From: Algoriphagus oliviformis
Lineage (GTDB): Bacteria > Bacteroidota > Bacteroidia > Cytophagales > Cyclobacteriaceae
Direction of reading: 5' to 3'
Length of the DNA: 64,000 bases
NCBI RefSeq assembly: GCF_017254915.1
Contig: NZ_JAFKCT010000002.1
Span: forward strand, 124,001 to 188,000
The position numbers and the translations under genes were made by a program. Shown in pieces: positions 28,353 to 37,503 of the stretch (positions are counted from its first letter, which is position 1; each line of letters begins with the position of its first letter). Below the pieces are notes generated by a model. The model was not told the origin of the DNA. It was given only the letters and a program-made list of their open reading frames with translations, and did no database searches.

Positions 28353-30359
28353 TCAGTTACCGGGAGGCAAAAGCTTTCCCGTCTGCACCATGTAGCTGTT
28401 TTTGTTTTTGAATTCCTCAAACTCCCCATTCAGTCGGTTGAATGCAGGGGTGTCCTCCACCGGGTCGATGTTCAGACCATCTGAAACCACAAACACCTGT
28501 CCGTCGGAGAGGAAATACTCGCCGTGGATGTACTCCATGAGCTGGTTTTTGTTTCGCATGAGCGGCATGGCGATGAGGGACTGGAAGGTTCTCGCCGTAT
28601 CCAGCACCTGCCCCTGCCAGATCACCTCTTTGGGCAGGGTGACGAAATTCTGCTTCTCGAGCAAGGCGAGCAGAGAAGGGGTGATTTCATAGTGGCTGCT
28701 CACGCCTTTGAAGTATTCCCCCTGCTTGAGTCTTGGGGAATAGATGAGCAGGGGCACGTGGAAGCGGTCCAGTCGGGAAGACATGGGGATCTCCGGCAGA
28801 CGGTGGTCCCCGGTGATCACAAAGATGGTATTCTCATACTCCGGACGCTTTTTGTACTCTTCAAAAAACAGCCTGACCGCATCATCCGCATAGAGAATGG
28901 TCATGTAGATGTCGTCATAGGCCATGTATTCCTGCACCTTTTCCGCACTTAGGCCCAGAGTCGTATGGAGATGATCCCGCAGCTTCTGCTCATAGACGGG
29001 GCGCTCGGGCACCAGGTAGGGATCGTGGGAGGTCAGTGTCTGAAAGATCCTCACTTCGGGACCGCTGACCTCCTCAGGTAGCGTCTCCAGCGCGTAGCGA
29101 AACAAATCCTTGTCCGTATAGCCCCAGGAGAAACCACTGTTGGAAGGAGCTTTTTGGTAAGTCGTGGGAAACATGCGTTCCTCCACGATCTGCTCCATTC
29201 CCTGGTATTTCAGAAAGGGCGCTTCGTTGTCAAAGTTGGCGTCGCTGCCTAGGTAAAACCGGTTTTTGTAGCCGTTTTCCCGGAGCACGCTCAGGAGTGA
29301 GTTGTGGGGAGGAAAATCGGGGGAAAGCTCCAAGAAGCCCTTTTCCCCAAAAGGAAGCCCGCCAAATACCCCCGGCAGCAGGCCAAAGGTCCGGCCGGTG
29401 GAAGACAGCGCGTTGGTCCAGACCAGACTGTGCTGCTCCAGGGAATCCAGAAAAGGGGTGAAGCTTCCCAGGTAGGCGTCCTTGCCAGAATAGGCTTTGC
29501 CAAAGCTCTCCATAAAGAGAAACACCAGGTGTGGCGCCTCTGGCAGGCTGTCGAAAAAGGGGCTCAGGACATCCGGATAGTTGTTGGTATGGAGAAATGG
29601 GTATTCGTCGTTGAGGTACTCTTTGGCGACGAGCAGGTCGTCATCTGCCGCCCGGAGGTAGAAGTCAAAGTAGAATTCCCCCCCATACATCAAGTGGTCA
29701 AAGGTCTCTTCGGCAAGAAAACGGGACTTGTTCAGTTCGATGTTTTGCTTGGTCAAATTGGTCTCCTGCTTTTTTTCCTCCGGCCAAAAGGCAATGACCA
29801 AGAGGATCGTCAAGTGGGCTCCGGTCATCAGAAGGAGGGTTTTCAGCCCGACGTTTAAAACCCGTATGCCCAGGTAGAGGAGGCCGAAGACCAGCAGGGC
29901 AAAGAGAATGGCGATCGAAATGCTCGTGGCATTCAGCTGCCCCGAAGCCGTCACGGTCCGCTCCAAGTCGGCAAAGCTGTAGGCAAAGAGGTCTTTGCCC
30001 AGCGGAACCAAAGTCGTCAGAAAGTAAAAAACCAGACCGAGATGGATGAGGATAAACAGGGTGAAGGTCAGCTGCAGCAGGATCCGGGCGACCTTGGTGG
30101 AGAGCAGGCTGACAAAGACGTGCAGGATCAGCAGCAAGCCCAAGAAGTATAGGATCCAGCCCAAGTCGTGAAAAAGGCTAAAACTGACCACTTCCCATGG
30201 GGAAAAATCCAGGGTGTGTGTCTTGAAAACCAGCATCGTCTCCACGACTCGGAGGAGGATCATCAAGACTATAAAAACCAGAGACATACCCCAGAAATTG
30301 CGAAAGGTAGTCTGTACATGAAGCGGTAAAGTAGAGCGGATTTCAGCCTTTTGGGCCAT
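28353..30359 (-). CDS. LtaS-like sulfatase-family membrane protein
   Basis: 668 residues. About five N-terminal membrane segments (to about residue 210) and an extracytoplasmic alkaline-phosphatase-fold domain. Metal and catalytic motifs of the LTA-synthase family are present: F-L-F-M-E-S-F-G, the nucleophile region S-S-T-G-R-T-F-G (Thr), and I-T-G-D-H-R-L-P with the metal Asp-His. In Gram-negative bacteria such proteins transfer phosphoglycerol or phosphoethanolamine to glycans or lipids. Start ATG at 30359, divergent from the methyltransferase gene. The 3' end lies 30 bp from the convergent T9SS gene. Confidence 0.88.
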   Translation of the reverse strand: MAQKAEIRSTLPLHVQTTFRNFWGMSLVFIVLMILLRVVETMLVFKTHTLDFSPWEVVSFSLFHDLGWILYFLGLLLILHVFVSLLSTKVARILLQLTFTLFILIHLGLVFYFLTTLVPLGKDLFAYSFADLERTVTASGQLNATSISIAILFALLVFGLLYLGIRVLNVGLKTLLLMTGAHLTILLVIAFWPEEKKQETNLTKQNIELNKSRFLAEETFDHLMYGGEFYFDFYLRAADDDLLVAKEYLNDEYPFLHTNNYPDVLSPFFDSLPEAPHLVFLFMESFGKAYSGKDAYLGSFTPFLDSLEQHSLVWTNALSSTGRTFGLLPGVFGGLPFGEKGFLELSPDFPPHNSLLSVLRENGYKNRFYLGSDANFDNEAPFLKYQGMEQIVEERMFPTTYQKAPSNSGFSWGYTDKDLFRYALETLPEEVSGPEVRIFQTLTSHDPYLVPERPVYEQKLRDHLHTTLGLSAEKVQEYMAYDDIYMTILYADDAVRLFFEEYKKRPEYENTIFVITGDHRLPEIPMSSRLDRFHVPLLIYSPRLKQGEYFKGVSSHYEITPSLLALLEKQNFVTLPKEVIWQGQVLDTARTFQSLIAMPLMRNKNQLMEYIHGEYFLSDGQVFVVSDGLNIDPVEDTPAFNRLNGEFEEFKNKNSYMVQTGKLLPPGN

Positions 30360-30436
30360 AAAGAGCGTTCAAGTTTTTGGAGAGAGGCCGAAAATATAAG
30401 CCAAAATCGGGTATCTTCAACGGACATCATCATATT

Positions 30437-30979
30437 ATGGGCAAATCAGATTTGTTGTTGGAGCTCTATTCCAATCTGAGTACGACGGGGGCTTTGGCCT
30501 TCAGTTCGCGTGCTTTGGTAAACAAGATGCTTTCTTACACCCATATAGAGCAGGCCGATCTCATCCTTGAGTTGGGCGGCGGGGACGGAAGCATCACCCA
30601 GGGGATTATCGAGAGACTTTCACCCCAGGGAGAGCTGCTGGTCTTTGAGATCAACAGTTCCTTTTGCGAGTCGATGAGGCGGCAGTTTCCGCAGGAAAAC
30701 GTCCGAATCATCTGCGACTCGGCGGAAAACATGGACAAGTACCTAGGCGGAAGATCCGCGGACTACATCATCTCTTCCCTCCCTTTTGTCATCTTGCCCA
30801 AGGAGGTGACGGATGAGATCCTGTCCAAAAGCAGGGATTCGCTTGCCCCCAAGGGCAAGATGGTCATCATGACCTATTCTTTCCACCTGAAGAGGCTTTT
30901 CAAGAAGTTCTTTTCCCACCTGGAAACCAAATTCACTTTCCGAAACCTCCCTCCGGCATTTGTGATGATCTGCCACTAA
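30437..30979 (+). CDS. SAM-dependent methyltransferase (rRNA-adenine/phospholipid methyltransferase type)
   Basis: 180 residues from the ATG at 30437; the longer ORF from 30377 adds a basic stretch with no conserved character. It has an E-L-G-G-G-D-G-S-I-T SAM loop and an E-I-N-S-S-F motif after strand 2. The arrangement L-S-T-T-G-A-L-A-F-S-S at the N-terminus is typical of the KsgA-related/phospholipid N-methyltransferase group, where related enzymes methylate phosphatidylethanolamine. Substrate undetermined. It is followed by a DUF3253 gene after 10 bp and msrA. Confidence 0.75.
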   Translation: MGKSDLLLELYSNLSTTGALAFSSRALVNKMLSYTHIEQADLILELGGGDGSITQGIIERLSPQGELLVFEINSSFCESMRRQFPQENVRIICDSAENMDKYLGGRSADYIISSLPFVILPKEVTDEILSKSRDSLAPKGKMVIMTYSFHLKRLFKKFFSHLETKFTFRNLPPAFVMICH

Positions 30980-30989
30980 GAGCCTACAC

Positions 30990-31232
30990 ATGGAAGTACT
31001 CCGCACGGCGATATTCGACTTTTGCAGAAGGAGCAGAGGCAAGGCCTTTTGCCCCACAGAAGTAGTGCGCCACATGTACCCGGAGGACTGGGAGCAGTTT
31101 GTCGGGGATATCCTCAGCGAGGCCATGCAGATGGAGCGGGAAAACCTGATCGCCCTCAGCCAGACCAAGGCCGGCGATGGGGAAAGCAGTCCCGACGGCA
31201 TTTTGATCCTGGGACTCCACAAACCAAAATAG
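30990..31232 (+). CDS. DUF3253-like small protein
   Basis: 80 residues. C-P-T-E-V-V-R-H-M-Y-P-E-D-W near residue 20 matches the C-P-S-E-V-A-R...W core of DUF3253, a winged-helix-like domain of unknown function. The end of the domain appears divergent. It starts 10 bp after the methyltransferase gene and precedes msrA by 31 bp, so the three are likely one operon. Confidence 0.65.
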   Translation: MEVLRTAIFDFCRRSRGKAFCPTEVVRHMYPEDWEQFVGDILSEAMQMERENLIALSQTKAGDGESSPDGILILGLHKPK

Positions 31233-31263
31233 GCTGCCGCTTGTTAGCCCTAAAAAACATGAT

Positions 31264-31842
31264 ATGAGCATTGAGAAAAATCTGCCACTGAGCCCCCTGG
31301 AGGTGCCGGTGGGATTGGAGTTGATCACGCTGGGAGCGGGCTGCTTCTGGTGTACGGAGGCGGTATTTCAGAGGTTGGAAGGAGTGGAGCGCGTGGTCTC
31401 CGGCTATGCCGGCGGGATCGTGGAAGCTCCCAGCTACAAGCAAATCTGTACCGGCACTACCGGCCATGCCGAAGTGATCAACGTCTATTTTGACCCGAAG
31501 AAAACCAGCCTGGAAAGCCTCTTGGAGGTGTTTTGGGCGACCCATGACCCTACCACGCTAAACCGCCAGGGAGGGGATGTGGGCCCGCAGTACCGCTCGG
31601 CGATTTTTTTCCATTCCGGGGAGCAGCAGGCCATCGCCACGCGCATGAAGGAAGAGCTGGACGCCGCCCACGTTTTCGACGATCCCATCGTCACGGAGAT
31701 CACGGCCTTTACCAACTTTTATCCCGCCGAGGACTACCACCAGGAATATTTCAACCTAAACGGCATGCAGCCCTATTGCCAGTTTGTGATCCGTCCCAAG
31801 GTGGACAAGCTGAAGAAGTACTTTGCCGAAAGGCTGAAGTAG
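31264..31842 (+). CDS. msrA: Peptide methionine-(S)-sulfoxide reductase
   Basis: 192 residues, the normal MsrA length. The catalytic motif GCFWC is at 26-30 (Cys27), and the family stretches G-Y-A-G-G, H-D-P-T-T-L-N-R-Q-G-x-D-x-G-x-Q-Y-R-S and F-Y-P-A-E-D-Y-H-Q are intact. It reduces S-methionine sulfoxide in proteins, using thioredoxin. No signal peptide, so cytoplasmic. Its counterpart msrB lies separately at 45815. Confidence 0.96.
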   Translation: MSIEKNLPLSPLEVPVGLELITLGAGCFWCTEAVFQRLEGVERVVSGYAGGIVEAPSYKQICTGTTGHAEVINVYFDPKKTSLESLLEVFWATHDPTTLNRQGGDVGPQYRSAIFFHSGEQQAIATRMKEELDAAHVFDDPIVTEITAFTNFYPAEDYHQEYFNLNGMQPYCQFVIRPKVDKLKKYFAERLK

Positions 31843-32177
31843 CTTTTGGAGATCATCTAAGACTGAATATCCGACATCTTGCCAGTTCGCGAATTTGCTT
31901 CTTCAGTCGGGAAGGGAGACCCCGCCAAGGCGGGCAGGCGATGACGGATGCCTCGGTGTACGCTACCCCCTTAGCTCCAGTGCTCGGCACAGGCGGTCGA
32001 AGTAGGGCAAAGCCTAAAGAATCAGCGTTCTTTCGGATCGCCACGGCTGCATACTGGCATAAAGGCGGATAGCCACTATTTTACGACTTTCACCTGGTGG
32101 ACAGATACTTGAAACTTGGGCCGCCAACTTTCGCCCAAAAACCCTATTTTTAGGGAATTTAACCCCTTTTTACCCGT
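31843..32177. other. Intergenic region with a small palindrome
   Basis: 335 bp without a credible gene; the ORFs here are chance. It contains a CCCGCCAAGGCGGG hairpin at about 31921-31934, of a kind scattered in Bacteroidota genomes. The last 60 bp presumably hold the promoter of the gene at 32178. Confidence 0.45.
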
Positions 32178-33845
32178 ATGAAACGAACCAGAGCACAGGA
32201 ATCCCGCGGAGCTATCGAGCGACTGTATATCACCATGCGCCACCTGTTTAACCGAGGAAACTACAAGCCCATGGGCATTTCCGGAGAGGGTCTGGTCAGC
32301 GCGCTGATGACCTTGAGCCCGGAGATCTACGGCTCCGTGACCGATCCCGAGCGCCTGGAACTGGACGGTCTCCTCTACGTGATGGAGCGCTTGCCACAGG
32401 GCATAGAGGAGTGCCGCTACGTCCGACTGGTCAGCAGGGAGGGCTTTGAAACTTCCCATCTGAAGCCGCTGGTGCCCTCCAAGCGCAAGCGCAACTGCTA
32501 CCGGCTAGACGAGCAGATCATGTATGTGGAGATGACGCGGGGGCGCTCCGATATCTACGATATCCTGACCCACCTGACTTTTCTCTACATCGAGTCTCGC
32601 AAAATCCTCAGAAACAGCACCGACTCCAAGGGAAGGATCTCTTCCAACTGGACCATGCTGGAGGAGTTTGCTAAAAAAGAACTGGCCGGGGAGGAGTTTG
32701 ACAAGGAGACGGCCAGCGCCTACCTCAGCCATATCATCGGGAGGACTTTTGAGGAGACCATGGTGGCGGTGGACAAGTTTTCCAGAAGCTCCAATTCCAA
32801 CAGTCTGGTCTCAATCGTCTATCACCTGGGCAAGTTGGCCCTGGACGAAGCCAACCACGGTTTGGATCGCGAGATCAGTTTCTCAGCTACCCTGCGGGAG
32901 CGGGTGGGACACCATGTGTACGGAGAGCTCTGGGCAAATCGGATCAAGGAAACCCTCATGGGGCTGGACCTGCTCAAGCGGCCGATCCACATCATCTCAG
33001 CCAACCTCCACTCTGTCGTCAACACCATCTACGGGCATCAGGCCCTGGGACTGAAGTCCTTTGAGGAAATCGAGTCTGTGGCGATGGACATCTCCGTGAA
33101 AGGCAAAAACAACAAAGGCAAAGCGATCTGGGACTACGCGCTCAAGCACGGCTTCATCAACCTGCCCGACGAATCTGGCACCAACATCGGAGCCCAGCTC
33201 ATCGATACGGCCTGGCTGGAAAAATCAACGCTGATCCCCGGTATCGAGCTGCCCAAAGAGAAGGAAAAAAGGCCTGTCTTCGTCGTGATGGACTACGCTT
33301 TTGGAGAGCAGGCCTATGAATGCTTTGACGAGCTGCTAAAGCCCTATACGGTTGAAAACAAGAAAATCCCCCTCAATGTGGTCTCCACCTCCATCATGGG
33401 CAAAGCAGGCATTCTCCACGGGGGCAAGGGCGACCTGATGGTGCCGCACTCCCACGTTTTTGAAGGTACCGCCGACAATTACCCGTTTAAGAATGAGCTG
33501 AAAAAAGCCGATTTCGAAGGCTATGGCCTCGGGGTTTACGACGGGTCGATGATCACCGTACTTGGGACTTCCCTCCAAAACCGCGACATACTGACCTATT
33601 TCATGGAGTCCTCCTGGAACGCCGTAGGGCTGGAAATGGAAGGCGCGCACTACCAAAAAGCCATCCAGTCCGCTTCCAAGATCCGAGGCAGCATCCGCTC
33701 CAGCGTGAAGGTGCTCTACGCCTACTACGCCTCGGACAATCCCCTGGAGACGGGCAGCACTCTGGCGTCCGGAGCGCTGGGCATGGAGGGAGTAAGACCT
33801 ACCTATCTGATCACCTACAAGATTTTGGAGGCGCTGTTTAAGTAG
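32178..33845 (+). CDS. Conserved Bacteroidota protein with nucleoside-phosphorylase-like C-terminal part (DUF6909-like)
   Basis: 555 residues. I recognise it as a widespread Bacteroidota protein, from memory the DUF6909 family. The N-terminal half is helical (I-E-R-L-Y-I-T-M-R-H-L-F-N-R-G-N-Y-K-P). The C-terminal half, from about residue 360, resembles a PNP/AMP-nucleosidase fold: V-V-M-D-Y-A-F-G-E-Q-A, S-I-M-G-K-A-G-I-L-x-G-G-K-G-D, F-E-G-T-A, and G-L-E-M-E-G-A-H-Y, like the E-M-E-x-A motif that binds ribose in nucleoside phosphorylases. So a nucleotide- or nucleoside-binding enzyme is plausible. Single gene, no clear operon. Confidence 0.7.
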   Translation: MKRTRAQESRGAIERLYITMRHLFNRGNYKPMGISGEGLVSALMTLSPEIYGSVTDPERLELDGLLYVMERLPQGIEECRYVRLVSREGFETSHLKPLVPSKRKRNCYRLDEQIMYVEMTRGRSDIYDILTHLTFLYIESRKILRNSTDSKGRISSNWTMLEEFAKKELAGEEFDKETASAYLSHIIGRTFEETMVAVDKFSRSSNSNSLVSIVYHLGKLALDEANHGLDREISFSATLRERVGHHVYGELWANRIKETLMGLDLLKRPIHIISANLHSVVNTIYGHQALGLKSFEEIESVAMDISVKGKNNKGKAIWDYALKHGFINLPDESGTNIGAQLIDTAWLEKSTLIPGIELPKEKEKRPVFVVMDYAFGEQAYECFDELLKPYTVENKKIPLNVVSTSIMGKAGILHGGKGDLMVPHSHVFEGTADNYPFKNELKKADFEGYGLGVYDGSMITVLGTSLQNRDILTYFMESSWNAVGLEMEGAHYQKAIQSASKIRGSIRSSVKVLYAYYASDNPLETGSTLASGALGMEGVRPTYLITYKILEALFK

Positions 33846-33894
33846 GAAGCGCACAGGCAGGATCTTCCCAAGACGAGGGGCGCCTGCAAAGCCA

Positions 33895-35541
33895 TCAGTC
33901 CAGAATCAACATCAGGCGCAGGTTCATGCCGGAGCTTTTTCCCACGATGTCATCCCTGTCCAGGGAAATGAAGCGGTAGTTCCAGCCAAGCTGGGCGCGG
34001 GGAGAGGGCCACCAGGTAAGGCCTGCTGAGGTGGTGCGCATTTTTCCGCCCTGGATTTCGGCGTTGTTCAGATCCAGCAGGGAATAGCGAAAGGCCAGCT
34101 CCAAGGCACCAAATCCTCCCTGTCCGACTGGTTTGGACACGGGCAGGGGATCGAAAATGCCGCTCCGCTTTCTGTAGGGGCGCATCTCGCCGGTGACGGC
34201 CCAGGTGCCACCCAGGTTAAATCCATAGAGGTCAGGGTTGCCGAGATCCGGTGCCGAGACGCTGTTGGTGATGTACTCGCCTCCTACCAGCAGGGGCCCC
34301 TTTCGCCAGTAGAGCTCAAAATCATTGGTAAAAAAGTGTCCGGCCTGCATCTCAGGAGTCCTCACGAAGACCGGTGAGAGGTAAAACTCCGATTCCGTTT
34401 TGGCCACCACCGGCTGCTTTGCATCGGAGTAGCGAATACCCAGTCCCATGTGGAGGAGATTGCTCTGATCCTCGGTGACTAAGGGGACGCCGGTAATCCG
34501 CCCAGTGAGCTGCATGGGCGTATCCCGGAAGGTGGTGTCGCCTTCCAAGTTTTTAAAAACGCCAACGGCCCAGGTTCCGCGACCCTTGAGGTACATGCTG
34601 TTCAACACCGCGCCCCAGTTTCGGGCCGGAAGAAAGGCGTCTTCCGCGGCCTGCCGCTCCTGCATGGGCAAAAAGACCAGGGTGGTGAGACGGCTCAGGG
34701 AGATGGGTTCTTTTTGCTTGCCCACACTCAGCGTGACTCCGGAGGGCAGGGGGATGTCCACCCTCAGGTCGTAGAGTGTCAGTCGGTTGCCACTCTCGGT
34801 ATAGTCTCTGTCGAAGGTATTGTTGGTGATGAAAACGGTGTAAACCCAAGGCCGCTTGAAATTGAAGGTGCCGATCAGGCCAAAGCGAATCGCGCGGATT
34901 TCACCCAGAGAGCTTTCCGACAGCTTGCCTACCTGGCTGTGGCTGTTTTGGTTTTGCGACAGCCAAACCATCCTATCTAGAGCGATGATGCCGTTGAAAA
35001 GCCCGGAGATATACTTGGTTTCAAATCGATTCCATTTGCGGGAAGAGTAATAGTTGAAGGGAACCGCCATGGGCGGGGGATTGTAGGCCGTCCATGCAAA
35101 GCGTCTGCCCTGTTCCTTTTCCTCTTCCGGCTCCAGGCTTACCTCGTCTAGGGCATTGTTGACGATGGCGCCGTCCTCCATGGCGAAGATCACGTAGTCC
35201 TTGGTGTTGAGAAAAATATCGAAATTTTCCCTGGGGTTTTCTTTGAGCACGACAAAGCTCGGAGGCTCGCCGATGATCACCCTACCCATCAGAAATCCGC
35301 CCTTGCCGTCGTAGACTTTGGCTCCCGGGGCAGCCTTGATATCGTCACGGGTGACGAGCTCCAGCTTGCCGTCGAGGATGATCAGGCTGATTTTCAGATT
35401 GGCAGTGTCCTCCTGGCTGAGCAGGTGGACATTGCGGATGAGGACGCTGTCGGCATGTTCCGCGGACGACACATTCGTCTGGGCGCGGAGCGGGGTGGAT
35501 AGCAGGATCAGGGATAGGATCCCGAGTAGGAGCAGCTGCAT
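33895..35541 (-). CDS. Putative outer-membrane porin
   Basis: 548 residues from the ATG at 35541, where a signal peptide begins (M-Q-L-L-L-L-G-I-L-S-L-I... cut at R-A-Q); the ORF extends further upstream but without a signal. After an N-terminal region with a small beta domain (about 30-150) the chain has alternating aromatic beta-strand character to the C-terminus, like phosphate-selective porin O/P family proteins (R-A-I-R-F-G-L-I-G-T-F, F-D-P-L-P..., E-L-A-F-R-Y-S-L-L-D-L). Substrate unknown. Upstream 300 bp contain no gene. Confidence 0.75.
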   Translation of the reverse strand: MQLLLLGILSLILLSTPLRAQTNVSSAEHADSVLIRNVHLLSQEDTANLKISLIILDGKLELVTRDDIKAAPGAKVYDGKGGFLMGRVIIGEPPSFVVLKENPRENFDIFLNTKDYVIFAMEDGAIVNNALDEVSLEPEEEKEQGRRFAWTAYNPPPMAVPFNYYSSRKWNRFETKYISGLFNGIIALDRMVWLSQNQNSHSQVGKLSESSLGEIRAIRFGLIGTFNFKRPWVYTVFITNNTFDRDYTESGNRLTLYDLRVDIPLPSGVTLSVGKQKEPISLSRLTTLVFLPMQERQAAEDAFLPARNWGAVLNSMYLKGRGTWAVGVFKNLEGDTTFRDTPMQLTGRITGVPLVTEDQSNLLHMGLGIRYSDAKQPVVAKTESEFYLSPVFVRTPEMQAGHFFTNDFELYWRKGPLLVGGEYITNSVSAPDLGNPDLYGFNLGGTWAVTGEMRPYRKRSGIFDPLPVSKPVGQGGFGALELAFRYSLLDLNNAEIQGGKMRTTSAGLTWWPSPRAQLGWNYRFISLDRDDIVGKSSGMNLRLMLILD

Positions 35542-35832
35542 TTTTTTTCCGAAAAGCGCCAGCACCCCAGTGCCGCGTGAAGGGCTTTGATAGGAAGCGT
35601 TCCCTAGACCTGACGGAAAAATCGGAGGAAAGGTGAATAGATCAGGCAAGACAAGGGGATTTAGGAGCCATGGAACTATTAGGTCTTTCAAAATAGAAAA
35701 AAAACCGCTTACTCTTCGATGCGGGAGATCCGGTTTGCTTAGGTTTTTTCGGTTTGTATTTCGGCGGAGAGCCAAGCGTTGATCCCAGTAGAAATGAAGC
35801 AACATCCCGGTTTATCCCAGACCAACCGAAAA
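35542..35832. other. Intergenic region upstream of the porin gene
   Basis: About 290 bp with open frame running upstream of the porin but no signal or family; I see no separate gene. It should hold the porin promoter. Confidence 0.45.
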
Positions 35833-35870
35833 AAAAACAGCCCGGGTTTTGGATGTCCCGGGCTGTTTTT
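35833..35870 (-). terminator. Terminator of the M20 amidohydrolase gene
   Basis: Perfect 14-bp stem AAAAACAGCCCGGG / CCCGGGCTGTTTTT with a 10-nt loop. On the minus strand the hairpin is followed by nine T, directly after the gene ending at 35878. Confidence 0.9.
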
Positions 35871-35877
35871 CAAATCA

Positions 35878-37329
35878 TCAATATCCAGCTTTCAAAGGCG
35901 GAGGGCCATCGGGGACGATGCCCTTGTACACGTAGTCGCCCTTTTTCTCCTTGAACTCCGCTTGCACCTGACTGCGCAGGGCCTCGTCTTGGTACAGATC
36001 GACCATGGTCATGGCGAGGGCCTTGGCCGCATAGCCCATTCCTTTGTGGCCAATGGACATTCCGCCAGAAGCTACTACCGCCCAAGAGTGCCAAGGGGTA
36101 CCGTTGGGAGCAGTGGTGGCGCTGAGGCGGATCGTAGGCACTACCCAGCTCACGTCGCCCACGTCGGTGCTGCCGCCCATGCTATGCTCTTCGGTTTCCT
36201 CCATGGGCGTGATTTCTGACACGACTCCGATTTGGGGCTTGCCGGTGGCTTCTTGGATTTTCTTGGCGAAGTCCTGCTCCTCGTCTGTATAGGAGATAGG
36301 GCCAAGGGTTTCCAGGTTCTTTTGCAAAGCGGCAGATCCGCTGCGGTTCACGAGGATCTCGTGGATGCCGGATACGAGGGTGACCTTGTAGTCGACATTG
36401 GCCAGGATGGCTGCGCCTTGGGCCATTTTTTCCACCTGCTTCCACACCGGCTCCAGTCCCTCGCGGCTGGTGTCCCGTACCCTTACCCAGAGTCTGGAGT
36501 AGTCAGGGACTACGTTGACCACCTGGCCGCCGTCCTGGATGTGGTAGTGGATACGCACGGTAGGCTTGATGTGCTCGCGGTAGTAGTTGATCCCGCTGGT
36601 GTAGAGCTCCAGGGCATCGGAGGCGGAGCGTCCGTTCCAAGGATCGGCGGAAGCGTGTGCAGCCTGCCCGTTGAATTCCACGATGAAGTCCACCAGAGCC
36701 AGTCCTTTCTGCACGGCGGTTTTGGTCTCGGCGGCGGGATGCCAATCCATCATCACGTCCACGTCATCCATGAGTCCGGCGCGGATCATCCAGAGCTTGC
36801 CAAAGTATTTTTCCTCCGCAGGAGTGCCGTAAAATCGAACTGTTCCTTTGAGCTTGCCCTCCGCGATCAGATCCTTGATCGCTGCCGCGGCGCCGAGAGA
36901 GGCTACGCCAAAGAGATTATGGCCGCAACCATGGCCTGGAGCATCCTCATGAAGCGGGGATTTGAAAGGAACCTTGTTTTGGGAAAGTCCAGGAAGGGCG
37001 TCAAACTCTCCCAAAATGCCAATAATGGGAGAGCCGGAACCATATTCCGCCACAAAGGCAGTTGGGATCTCGCCCACACCTCGGGTGACTTTGAAGCCGA
37101 GCTCTTCCGCATAGCCGGACAGCGCGGCGGCGGACTGGGATTCCTGAAAGGCGATTTCCTCAAAGGCCCAGATCTGGTCGCTGAGCTCCGTCATGTCTGC
37201 AAAGCGCGCGTCGATGGTCTGCTGGACGGATTGCTTGAGGGGATCGGGTTTGCTGGATTTCTTTTGTGCCAAAAGCGGCGAAGCGGTAAGGATGCCCGCA
37301 GCGGCTAGGGCCAGGTAGCGTTTTTTCAT
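35878..37329 (-). CDS. Secreted M20 family amidohydrolase/peptidase (AbgB-like)
   Basis: 483 residues from the ATG at 37329, where the signal peptide starts (M-K-K-R-Y-L-A-L-A-A-A... L-L-A-Q). The M20 core follows: I-I-G-I-L-G-E-F-D-A-L-P, G-H-G-C-G-H-N-L-F-G (metal ligand His), a Y-G-T-P-A-E-E glutamate pair, and W-H-P-A-A-E. The S-M-G-G-S-T-D-V-G-D-V stretch near the end is typical of the AbgB-type aminobenzoyl-glutamate utilisation/amidohydrolase branch. It hydrolyses an N-acyl or peptide bond in the periplasm; substrate unknown. Monocistronic by its terminator. Confidence 0.88.
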   Translation of the reverse strand: MKKRYLALAAAGILTASPLLAQKKSSKPDPLKQSVQQTIDARFADMTELSDQIWAFEEIAFQESQSAAALSGYAEELGFKVTRGVGEIPTAFVAEYGSGSPIIGILGEFDALPGLSQNKVPFKSPLHEDAPGHGCGHNLFGVASLGAAAAIKDLIAEGKLKGTVRFYGTPAEEKYFGKLWMIRAGLMDDVDVMMDWHPAAETKTAVQKGLALVDFIVEFNGQAAHASADPWNGRSASDALELYTSGINYYREHIKPTVRIHYHIQDGGQVVNVVPDYSRLWVRVRDTSREGLEPVWKQVEKMAQGAAILANVDYKVTLVSGIHEILVNRSGSAALQKNLETLGPISYTDEEQDFAKKIQEATGKPQIGVVSEITPMEETEEHSMGGSTDVGDVSWVVPTIRLSATTAPNGTPWHSWAVVASGGMSIGHKGMGYAAKALAMTMVDLYQDEALRSQVQAEFKEKKGDYVYKGIVPDGPPPLKAGY

Positions 37330-37503
37330 AGGGTAGAATCTTGTAAGGTTTGCTTCCAAAATATAGTCAATGCTTTGGCAAAGATCAGAATGATCGATTC
37401 CCAATGGCAAAAAGAAGGTAAGGCTGGATGGACGTCTGGCTGGAAGGGAAGTGACGGGCTTTGATTCTTGGATGCTTTTTTCTTTTTTGAAAAAAATACC
37501 GCC

